From positions 1-15,752 of the forward strand of contig CAMPJM010000029.1 in NCBI GenBank assembly GCA_946886805.1: a stretch of DNA of 15,752 nucleotides. The letters are read 5' to 3'. This stretch comes from an uncultured Flammeovirgaceae bacterium. Lineage in GTDB: Bacteria; Bacteroidota; Bacteroidia; Cytophagales; Cyclobacteriaceae. A program made the translations under genes and the position numbers. Positions 1 through 8,093 of the stretch are shown here, in pieces. The notes under the pieces were generated by a model. The model was given only the letters and a program-made list of their open reading frames with translations. It did no database searches and was not told where the DNA came from. How positions within the stretch are numbered: the first letter of the stretch is position 1; every line of letters begins with the position of its first letter.

Positions 1-393
1 CGTATAATATTATTTAATAATTTAAGATTTTGCAATTAAAGCTCAGGGTACCCATTTTATTTGAAAAATACGGAAAAGTAATATAATTGAACTGCTTATA
101 TATTTTCTGCAGTGGTTTTCATTCATTTATATATACATAAATCGAAGTGTTAGAAGGTTCAAAGAATAAAAAGAAGAAGAAAAAAGGATGTAGGTATTAG
201 GGCTAAACCTATAGACGTCCAATTATGCCCTGTATTACCACTGATCCCAAGCTTTAGCAATAAAAGCTCCGGACAGATTTGAGTACTTAATGAAAATAGA
301 ATTATAAATTTTAACCTTTACCTTTTGAATAGACTTTTATAATACTTTAAGAAATTGAATTTGAATTGTTCAACAAAAATAATTTTGGATAGC
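1..393. other. Non-coding AT-rich region upstream of the HTCS gene
   Basis: No credible reading frame is visible on either strand, and no tRNA, CRISPR or insertion-sequence structure. It contains two near-identical 16-mers, GCAATTAAAGCTCAGG at 32-47 and GCAATAAAAGCTCCGG at 257-272 (14 of 16 identical). It also has an imperfect dyad at 191-211 (TAGGT...ACCTA) and a weak inverted repeat AGCTTT/AAAGCT at 250-268. I found no exact Bacteroidota -7 element (TAnnTTTG); the nearest is CAGATTTG at 274-281, one mismatch. The region presumably carries the regulator's promoter, but I cannot place it. Confidence 0.6.
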
Positions 394-3300
394 ATGAGAA
401 ATAGGTTTCTTATAAAACGGAAATACCCACATTTTTTTCTTCTTATTTCCACAGCTTTATGCATTTTTCAACCAGCAATCAGTCTTTACGGGCAAACGTC
501 CGAATTAAAAATAGAAAATATTAAATTCCTACCCATAGAAGGACGGCTGTCCGAAGGAACCGTTACAAGCATAGTGCAAGATTACAGGGGTGTAATGTGG
601 TTTGGAACCCGCTTTGGTTTAAACAGATATAATGGGATTGATTTTTCTGTGTATGAGCATGAATATGATGATAGTACCAGCTTAAGCAATAGCTATATAA
701 ATTATTTATTGGAAGACAGTAATCAATCATTATGGGTCGGAACTGCAAACGGTCTCAATTTATATAACAGGAATGGTGATTCCTTCAAACGTTTTCTGGC
801 TGATCCCAAAAACAAGAAAAGCCTCAGCCATAGTGCTGTTTATACCATTTTTGAAGATTCCAAAAAGAATATTTGGGTAGGAACAGAAAAAGGCCTGAAC
901 AAATATAATCCCGAAGACCAATCCTTTACTAAATTTTTTCATGATCCTGAAGATCCAAACTCTTTGTCCCATAATTATATTCGGGCAATTTTTGAAGACT
1001 CCAGGGGAAATATATGTGTGGGAACGTATGGGGGCGGGTTGAACAAATATAATGCTGAGAGCAACCAATTTACGTCCTATAGCCACAGTGTTTCCGATTC
1101 CACCAGCCTATCAAGCAACCATATAAGAGTGGCTTTTAAAGATAAGAACGGTGCCGTCTGGATAGGTACAAAAGGAGGGCTAAACCTTCTGATCGAAAAT
1201 GATGGTGATTTCAAATTTAAGCAGTTTAAACACGAAATCGGTAATCCTAATAGTCTCTCTCACCATATTGTTAGTGCAATCGGAGAAGATGAAATGGGAG
1301 ACTTATGGGTGGGAACAGAAAATGGAGGTCTTTCCATTTATAACAAAGACAGGAAAAAGTTCTTTAACTATGCCCATGATCCCCTAAACCCAACCAGTCT
1401 GATGCACAATTCTATATGGTCTATCTACCGCGACAATGTAGGAACAATGTGGCTGGGATTATTAAACAAAGGGGTAAACAAATGGGATAAGTTCCAAAGT
1501 AAGTTCAAACAATATAATATAAACTCTTCCGGGAATGGCCTAAGTAATAGTAACGTTACGTCTTTTGCTGAGGATGAAGCAGGAAATTTATGGATAGGAA
1601 CAGATGGTGGCGGACTTAATTATTTTAATAGGTCAACCAATAATTTTGATCATTATTTTCATGATCCTGTTGACAAGAGTAGCCTTGGAAGCAATGCTGT
1701 TACAGCACTGCTGGTAGATAGTGAAGATGATCTATGGGTAGGGGCCTGGGAAGGTGGTTTGTCTTTTTTTGATAAGTCCAAAGGCAGCTTCATAAATTAT
1801 AAACATGATCCATTAGACCCTAATTCAATTAGTAGCAATAACATTTTTTCCATCATAGAAGACAGGAAAGGGCGGCTTTGGATCGCTGCTTTTGAAGGAG
1901 GGTTGGATATGTTCGATAAGAAAACGCAGTCTTTCACCCACTACTATCACAATCCATTTGATTCATCAAGCCTGTGTCATAACAAAGTTTTTGAGCTGTT
2001 TGAAGACAGCAAAGGAAATATCTGGATTGGTACAGAAGGTGGCGGTCTTAGTGTGATGCATTTTGATAATAACGGCAAGGCCTCTTTTACACACTACAAA
2101 CACAATCCCGAAGATCCGACCAGCCTTGGTGGTGACGCCATTATCAATATAATAGAAGACAGGGACAATAATATTTGGATTGGTACCTTTGGAGGCGGGC
2201 TAAGCTGTTTTTTTCCTGATAAAAAGCAATTTAAAACGTATCGAAAAGAAGATGGCCTGCCAAATAATGTAGTTCATGCCATACTGGAAGATGATAAAGA
2301 GAATTTATGGATAAGCACCAATGACGGTATCGCCAGGTTTAATATAAAAAATGAAACTTTCAGGGTCTATTCTCAAGCAGATGGTTTGCAAGCGCAGGAA
2401 TTTACAAGGGGCGCAGCATTAGAAACTAAAAAGGGAGAGTTCTTTTTTGGAGGAGTTAATGGGTTTAATACGTTTTTCCCTGATGAAATTTATCATAATC
2501 CCCACATACCTCCTGTTTACATAACCGATTTCAGGATCTATGGTAAGCAAGTAAAACCAGGCGACCCTGACTCACCACTGACAAGGCATATCAGTGATAC
2601 AGAAAAGATTATACTCAATGATGATCAAAACGTTTTCAGTTTTGAAGTTTCAGCATTGAACTATACTCAGGCTTCTGAAAATCAGTATGCTTATAAACTA
2701 GAGGGCTTTGATAAAAATTGGCAATATATTGGCACCAGGAGAAACATTTATTATACAAAAGTTCCTCAGGGCACCTATACTTTTAGGGTAAAAGGCTCAA
2801 ACAACGACAATAAATGGAATGAAATAGGATCTTCAATACAAATAACCATATTGCCGCCCTGGTATGCCACCTGGTGGGCTTATAGCCTGTATGTCATTGT
2901 CGGTTTAGCACTGCTTTATTTATATCAAAGAAATTTAATTTATAGGGAAAGGCTTAAAAGCGACCTCAAGATGGAGCATTTGGAAGTCACAAAGATGCAG
3001 GAAGTGGATCAAATGAAAACTAATTTTTTTGCTAACATATCGCATGAGTTCCGAACCCCTTTAACCTTAATATTAGGACCTTTAAAAGCGATGCAAGCCG
3101 GAAGATTCGAAGGTGATTTGAAAGGCCAATTAAAAATGATGATTAGAAATGGCGATAGGTTGTTGAGATTGATAAACCAATTGCTTGATCTTTCTAAATT
3201 AGAAGAAGGAAAAATGAAACTGAAGGCTTCGGAAATAGATATTATAAGCTTTTCTGAGCCGATTGTGGAGAATTTCATTATACTAGGCAAAAGCAAAAAG

Positions 3301-4626
3301 ATCAAATTGAATTTCAATGCTCCTGAAAATGGAATCAGGGTTTTCTTTGACCCTGATAAATTTGAAAAGATCCTGTTTAATCTCTTGTCAAATGCAATAA
3401 AATTTACAAATGAGGGAGGTGTTATCAATATCAGCTTTACAATACAGGACCGCATAATAGATCCTGGACATAATGGTAGGCAAAATCAACAATTTATAAA
3501 TCTCAGAATTTCAGATAATGGAATTGGCATCAAATCAGAGGAGTTAAGTTCGATATTTAACCGTTTTTATCAGGCTAATAATGCCATCAAAGGCGATATG
3601 AAAGGTACTGGGATAGGTTTGTCCCTCACCAGAGAATTAGTAGAATTACATCGAGGGACGATAAGCGTACAGAGTGAGGAAGGAGCAGGAACGGAATTTT
3701 GTGTTTCGCTGCCCCTGGGAAGCAAGCATCTAAGTGTTGATGAGATCATCTCGAATCCTTCAGCCACAAGTTTGTCGGATAAAAACCTGGATGATTTCAA
3801 CGGTTTATCTGTGTCTCAACCCCCTGAGGAGAAAAAAAGTTGCCGTGTTAAGCCAAGAGCCAATTTGCCCGAAGTTCTAATCATTGAAGATAATGAAGAC
3901 CTGCGCAATTACATTTGCAATCAGTTGAGGGAGCATTATAACATTCTAGAAGCCAAAAACGGTATTGAAGGGTTGGAAAAAGCCCAAAAAAGGATTCCTG
4001 ATTTAATTATTTCTGATGTAATGATGCCTGAGATGGATGGCTATGAGCTTTGCAAAAAGTTAAAAGAGGGGGAAAATACAAGTCATATTCCTATTATCCT
4101 TCTAACTGCAAAAGTCTCTTCGGAAAATCAGAAAGAAGGGATAATGACTGGCGCCGATTATTACATGACCAAACCTTTTGATGCTGAAATCCTACTATTA
4201 AGAGTCAAAAATATAATTGGCTCAAGAGAAAAGCTTGAAAGCCATATTGAAAATAACACCATTTTGCTAGCTCCTAAAAAGGTTAATCTGGAATCTTCGG
4301 ATGAGAAATTTTTAAAGCAGGCTTTGAGCTGCATTGAGGAAAATATGTCCAATACAGAGTTTGGAGTGGAGGCTTTTGGGGACGCTATGGGAATCAGCAG
4401 AATGCAGTTATATAGGAAATTGAAGGAGTTAACTGGCTATTCTGCCAATGAATTTATCAAATCCATGAGGTTAAAAAGAGCATCTCAATTATTGGAGATG
4501 GGAGAGTTGAATATTTCTGAAATTACTTATGAGGTAGGCTTCAATGATCTCAAACATTTTCGTGCTTGTTTTAAAAAGGAATTTGGAGTAAACCCTTCTC
4601 AATTCTCAAAAAAACACACCTCCTGA
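394..4626 (+). CDS. Hybrid two-component system regulator (HTCS)
   Basis: One-protein sensor and transcription factor of the HTCS type that controls glycan-utilisation loci in Bacteroidota. Domain order (residues from the ATG at 394): basic and hydrophobic signal sequence 1-33; fourteen Reg_prop-type beta-propeller repeats (about 50-695), enough for two seven-bladed propellers; Y_Y_Y domain about 746-810; one membrane helix about 824-845; HisKA with H884 in NISHEFRTP; HATPase_c about 977-1109 with N-box LSNAIKF and glycine boxes DNGIGI and GTGIGLSL; receiver about 1160-1275 with acidic pair E1165/D1166, phospho-acceptor D1208 and K1260; AraC-type HTH about 1324-1407. All catalytic residues are present, so it should be active. 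The frame can be extended to a TTG at 355, but ATG 394 puts the signal peptide at the N-terminus. By family knowledge, the propellers bind an oligosaccharide in the periplasm and the HTH acts on the adjacent susC promoter. The ligand cannot be read from the sequence. Confidence 0.95.
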   Translation: MRNRFLIKRKYPHFFLLISTALCIFQPAISLYGQTSELKIENIKFLPIEGRLSEGTVTSIVQDYRGVMWFGTRFGLNRYNGIDFSVYEHEYDDSTSLSNSYINYLLEDSNQSLWVGTANGLNLYNRNGDSFKRFLADPKNKKSLSHSAVYTIFEDSKKNIWVGTEKGLNKYNPEDQSFTKFFHDPEDPNSLSHNYIRAIFEDSRGNICVGTYGGGLNKYNAESNQFTSYSHSVSDSTSLSSNHIRVAFKDKNGAVWIGTKGGLNLLIENDGDFKFKQFKHEIGNPNSLSHHIVSAIGEDEMGDLWVGTENGGLSIYNKDRKKFFNYAHDPLNPTSLMHNSIWSIYRDNVGTMWLGLLNKGVNKWDKFQSKFKQYNINSSGNGLSNSNVTSFAEDEAGNLWIGTDGGGLNYFNRSTNNFDHYFHDPVDKSSLGSNAVTALLVDSEDDLWVGAWEGGLSFFDKSKGSFINYKHDPLDPNSISSNNIFSIIEDRKGRLWIAAFEGGLDMFDKKTQSFTHYYHNPFDSSSLCHNKVFELFEDSKGNIWIGTEGGGLSVMHFDNNGKASFTHYKHNPEDPTSLGGDAIINIIEDRDNNIWIGTFGGGLSCFFPDKKQFKTYRKEDGLPNNVVHAILEDDKENLWISTNDGIARFNIKNETFRVYSQADGLQAQEFTRGAALETKKGEFFFGGVNGFNTFFPDEIYHNPHIPPVYITDFRIYGKQVKPGDPDSPLTRHISDTEKIILNDDQNVFSFEVSALNYTQASENQYAYKLEGFDKNWQYIGTRRNIYYTKVPQGTYTFRVKGSNNDNKWNEIGSSIQITILPPWYATWWAYSLYVIVGLALLYLYQRNLIYRERLKSDLKMEHLEVTKMQEVDQMKTNFFANISHEFRTPLTLILGPLKAMQAGRFEGDLKGQLKMMIRNGDRLLRLINQLLDLSKLEEGKMKLKASEIDIISFSEPIVENFIILGKSKKIKLNFNAPENGIRVFFDPDKFEKILFNLLSNAIKFTNEGGVINISFTIQDRIIDPGHNGRQNQQFINLRISDNGIGIKSEELSSIFNRFYQANNAIKGDMKGTGIGLSLTRELVELHRGTISVQSEEGAGTEFCVSLPLGSKHLSVDEIISNPSATSLSDKNLDDFNGLSVSQPPEEKKSCRVKPRANLPEVLIIEDNEDLRNYICNQLREHYNILEAKNGIEGLEKAQKRIPDLIISDVMMPEMDGYELCKKLKEGENTSHIPIILLTAKVSSENQKEGIMTGADYYMTKPFDAEILLLRVKNIIGSREKLESHIENNTILLAPKKVNLESSDEKFLKQALSCIEENMSNTEFGVEAFGDAMGISRMQLYRKLKELTGYSANEFIKSMRLKRASQLLEMGELNISEITYEVGFNDLKHFRACFKKEFGVNPSQFSKKHTS

Positions 4627-4634
4627 TTTTCATT

Positions 4635-4760
4635 TTTTGTGCAAGTTTTGTGCAATTTTATTTTGTAAATAAGAGAAAAACCTTCATATTGGGTTAAATG
4701 TTACAGATCTCCCCTTAATTTGTGCGATTTGTATCCGCTCTTATTGCAGTTTTTGTGAGA
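4635..4760 (+). promoter_or_regulatory. Candidate HTCS operator: repeated TTTTGTGCAA elements upstream of susC
   Basis: Two exact copies of TTTTGTGCAA lie in tandem at 4635-4644 and 4646-4655, 11 bp apart and so on the same helical face. A third partial copy, TTTGTGCGA, is at 4719-4727, and a fourth degenerate copy, TTTTGTGAGA, is at 4751-4760. All face the susC start at 4792. AraC-type regulators usually bind direct repeats, and HTCS proteins usually act on the neighbouring susC promoter, so an operator role is plausible. A near-consensus -7 element, TTAATTTG at 4715-4722 (one mismatch to TAnnTTTG), overlaps the third copy, with a weak TTG at 4689-4691 upstream. The repeats are seen directly; the binding role is inferred. 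Confidence 0.4.
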
Positions 4761-4791
4761 ATTTAAAGTTTTATTAAACTAAATAATCTAT

Positions 4792-7700
4792 ATGAAACAC
4801 TATTTACAAAATTTTCATTTCAAACCACGGCTGGTGGCGTTGCTCTGTTTATTTTATTTTGGAACCAATCTGCAAACGTTTGCTAACGATGCCATAGAAG
4901 TTCTAATCAAAGTAAAACAGGAGATTACCGTCTCAGGAGTAGTAACATCCTATGAAGATGGTACACCCATTCCGGGAGTTAATATTTTGGTGCAAGGCTC
5001 TTCTACTGGTACAATTACCGATATTAACGGTGTCTATAAAATAACCGTAGAAGAAGACGCTGTGTTGGTATTTTCTGCCATCGGTTTTACTTCTGAAGAA
5101 GTTCCTGTTAACAACAGATCGGTAATTGATATATCGCTGGTAACAGATATTCAATCGTTATCGGAAGTTGTTGTTACGGGTTATTCTACACAAGAAAGAA
5201 GGGATATAACCGGTGCAGTTTCTACCGTAAGTGCAGAGGAATTAACTGCTATTCCAGCAGGTAACGCCGAGCAGCAATTACAGGGAAGAGTGGCTGGTGT
5301 AACAGTAATCACTTCGGGTGTGCCAGGTTCAACTTCCCTTGTTAGGGTTCGAGGGTTTGGGTCTTTTACTAGTAACGCACCTTTATATATAGTAGATGGT
5401 GTACCTATCGGAGATATCAGCTTTATTAATTCTAATGATATAGAGTCAACTACTGTATTAAAGGATGCAGGAGCGGCCTCTATTTATGGTTCCAGAGCGT
5501 CTGGTGGTGTAGTTATCATTACTACTAAGCAAGGGAAAGCTGGAGAAATGAAGGTTACTTATGACGCGTCATACGGAACGCAGATCCCCGGTGATGGTTA
5601 TGATTTGTTAGATCCACAGGAAACAGCCGAAGCCACCTGGATAGCTTTGAGGAATTCTGGACTGGTTGATCCTTATTCAGGGAATCCGGTAAGTAGCCAG
5701 TTTGGCAGCGGTGCTAATCCCGTTCTGCCTGATTACATTCTACCCGCAGGTGCTATGGAAGGCGACGTTGATTTAGGCTTATACAATGCAGATGTTGATA
5801 ACTACTATGGTATCTATAGAGCAAATAAGGCTGGTGTAGATTATTATGATGCGGTTACGGATCCTGCTCCTATTCAAAACCATACCTTGGGTGTTTCTGG
5901 TGGTAGCGACAATTCCAGGTATTACTTAGGTTTGGGCTATTATAATCAACAAGGAGTTGTTTTAAATACTTATTTAAAAAGGTATACTTTAAGAGCAAAT
6001 ACACAATTTACTATTAAAGATAGGATTCGGATAGGGGAGAACTTTCAGGTATCTCTGCGCCAGCAACCTCCAGGAGCCTTTAACAACCTCAACGAAGGCA
6101 ATGCACTCTCTTTTGCGTATAGACAGAATCCCATAGTTCCAATTTATGATATTATGGGAAATTTTGCGGGAAGTAGGGCACCTGGTTTTTCAAACCCTCA
6201 AAACCCTATAGCCATTCAACGAAGGTTGGAGGATAATAAAGCGCAGAACAGCATTATATTTGGTAATGTATTCGCGGAGGTGGATCTATTGGAAGATCTT
6301 ACTTTTAGAACCAGTTTTGGTGGTGGATTTGGTAATTTTCATTCTTATAACTTCACCTATCGGTCTTTCGAAAACTCCGAAAATAATGCCACCAATAGCT
6401 TCAACGAAAATTCTGGTTACTCCTATAATTGGGTATGGACAAATACTGCAACCTTTGAGAAAGAATTTGATATTCACCGTATTGGGGCAATTGTGGGCGT
6501 GGAATCAAACGTTATTGGTGCTGGAAGAACAATCGGCGGAGGAAGGCTAGGCTATTTTACCAATAGCGTAGATTTCCGGACTTTAAATGCTGGCGAGCCT
6601 TCGGGTTTAACGAATTTCGGTACAGCTACAGAAGGAACAAAACTAATTTCTTACTTTGGAAAGGTGGACTATGGCCTTTTGGATAAATACCTTCTAAGCG
6701 CTACCCTGCGTTATGATGGTTCTTCAAATTTTAGCACCGAGGAACAATTCGGTTTGTTTCCTGCGGTAAGTGCTGCCTGGAGGATTTCAGGGGAAGACTT
6801 TTTGGCTAGCTCTTCAGTAATAAATGATTTAAAACTAAGAGCAGGATGGGGAAAAATGGGTAACCAGGCTATACCAGAGGGTAATGCCGCGGGTGCTTTT
6901 GCTGCAAATGCTGCATTTAGCGCATATGACATAAATGGTACAAGTACTAGTACTGTTCCAGGATTTGCGCGTACCAGATTGGGAAATCCATTTGGGACAT
7001 GGGAGACTAACACGACTACCAATATTGGGTTAGATGCAACTTTATTTAACAGTTCTTTAGAAGTGGTAGTAGATGTTTATAATAAGGTAACCAGTGATTT
7101 GCTTTTTAATCCTGAGATCGCTGCAATACATGGTTATTTAAATAATTATCCTTATATAAATATTGCAGAAATGCAAAATAGAGGAATAGATCTTCAAATT
7201 ATCAAAAAAGGAAGGTTTGCTTCTGATTGGACATACGAAGCTGATTTGACATTTTCACGATATAAAAATGAAATTCTCGCTGTATCCTCCGGATCGGACG
7301 AATTCACTGGAAATAGTTTTGGTTCAAGTAGGATAGGTAGCTTTACGCTTAATAAAGTAGGTCACCCTATTTCTGCTTTTTATGGTTATGAAGTAGCGGG
7401 CTTGTTTCAGTCTCAGGCAGAAATCGATGCATTAAACGAAAGTGCTTCAACCGGTGAATTTCAGGATGCTGCCGCGCCTGGCAGGTTCAGATATGTTGAT
7501 GTTGACAACAACGGAATTATAGACCCAAATGATAGAACAATATTTGGAGACCCTAACCCCGATTTTACGTACGGTCTAAATGTGAAAGTCGGTTATAAAA
7601 ACTTCGAATTGGAGGCATTTTTCTATGGCTCACAAGGCGGGGATATTATAAATTATACAAGATGGTTTACAGACTTTTATTCAACATTCCCAGGATCAGC

Positions 7701-8061
7701 ACTTAGCGAAAGGGCACTTTACAACTCTTGGAGTCCTGATAATCCTGGTGCCACAACACCCAAACTTGAAAGTGCAGGAAATTTCAGCACTAGCGGTGTG
7801 GCCAACTCTTACTACATGGAAGATGGTTCTTATTTCCGTGCAAGAAACGTACAATTGGGGTATACAATACCCGATGGTATAGTTGATCGATATGGCATAG
7901 AAAATCTCAAAGTGTACGTTCAGGCAACTAATGTGTTTACGATTACCGACTATTCAGGTTTGGACCCTGCTGTAAGTGGAGTTGATACGAATTTTGGTGT
8001 CGACTATGGTAATTATCCTTTTGTGAGACAATTTTTATTAGGCGTAAACCTTGCTTTTTAA
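4792..8061 (+). CDS. SusC/RagA-type TonB-dependent outer-membrane transporter
   Basis: Energised outer-membrane importer that pairs with a SusD lipoprotein to take up oligosaccharides or similar ligands. The 1089 residues show: signal sequence about 1-31; a CarboxypepD_reg-like domain about 47-118 (SGVVTSYEDGTPIPGVNI start), diagnostic of the SusC class; a TonB-box-like SEVVVTGYST near 124-133; a plug domain about 135-248 with PLYIVDGVPI (197-206) and the family signature of VLKDAGAASIYGSRASGGVV followed by IITTK; and a 22-strand-type barrel to a C-terminal phenylalanine (LLGVNLAF). Length is usual for the family and there is no internal stop. The first ATG at 4792 follows an A/T-rich leader with no Shine-Dalgarno site, normal in this phylum. 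It is first in a four-gene, same-strand series, 165 bp after the HTCS gene. Substrate is unknown. Confidence 0.96.
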   Translation: MKHYLQNFHFKPRLVALLCLFYFGTNLQTFANDAIEVLIKVKQEITVSGVVTSYEDGTPIPGVNILVQGSSTGTITDINGVYKITVEEDAVLVFSAIGFTSEEVPVNNRSVIDISLVTDIQSLSEVVVTGYSTQERRDITGAVSTVSAEELTAIPAGNAEQQLQGRVAGVTVITSGVPGSTSLVRVRGFGSFTSNAPLYIVDGVPIGDISFINSNDIESTTVLKDAGAASIYGSRASGGVVIITTKQGKAGEMKVTYDASYGTQIPGDGYDLLDPQETAEATWIALRNSGLVDPYSGNPVSSQFGSGANPVLPDYILPAGAMEGDVDLGLYNADVDNYYGIYRANKAGVDYYDAVTDPAPIQNHTLGVSGGSDNSRYYLGLGYYNQQGVVLNTYLKRYTLRANTQFTIKDRIRIGENFQVSLRQQPPGAFNNLNEGNALSFAYRQNPIVPIYDIMGNFAGSRAPGFSNPQNPIAIQRRLEDNKAQNSIIFGNVFAEVDLLEDLTFRTSFGGGFGNFHSYNFTYRSFENSENNATNSFNENSGYSYNWVWTNTATFEKEFDIHRIGAIVGVESNVIGAGRTIGGGRLGYFTNSVDFRTLNAGEPSGLTNFGTATEGTKLISYFGKVDYGLLDKYLLSATLRYDGSSNFSTEEQFGLFPAVSAAWRISGEDFLASSSVINDLKLRAGWGKMGNQAIPEGNAAGAFAANAAFSAYDINGTSTSTVPGFARTRLGNPFGTWETNTTTNIGLDATLFNSSLEVVVDVYNKVTSDLLFNPEIAAIHGYLNNYPYINIAEMQNRGIDLQIIKKGRFASDWTYEADLTFSRYKNEILAVSSGSDEFTGNSFGSSRIGSFTLNKVGHPISAFYGYEVAGLFQSQAEIDALNESASTGEFQDAAAPGRFRYVDVDNNGIIDPNDRTIFGDPNPDFTYGLNVKVGYKNFELEAFFYGSQGGDIINYTRWFTDFYSTFPGSALSERALYNSWSPDNPGATTPKLESAGNFSTSGVANSYYMEDGSYFRARNVQLGYTIPDGIVDRYGIENLKVYVQATNVFTITDYSGLDPAVSGVDTNFGVDYGNYPFVRQFLLGVNLAF

Positions 8062-8093
8062 CAGAAATTTTGATACAAAATAAAGATAATAGT

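Noticed and set aside
46..53. Palindrome GGGTACCC as an operator
   Set aside because: A single 8-bp palindrome with no partner or conserved context is too weak to call.
250..268. AGCTTT/AAAGCT inverted repeat as a terminator of an upstream gene
   Set aside because: The stem is only 6 bp and AT-rich, with no T-run after it.
3009..3455. Minus-strand open frame of 148 codons inside the HTCS gene
   Set aside because: It lies antisense to the conserved HisKA/HATPase region, which explains the sequence fully; the translation shows no domain.
6260..6550. Plus-strand open frame of 96 codons inside susC
   Set aside because: It is an out-of-frame shadow of the beta-barrel region, with no start context or family resemblance.
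6940..6957. AGTACTAGTACT tandem palindrome within susC
   Set aside because: It encodes an in-frame Thr-Ser-Thr-Ser-Thr loop in the barrel and needs no other explanation.
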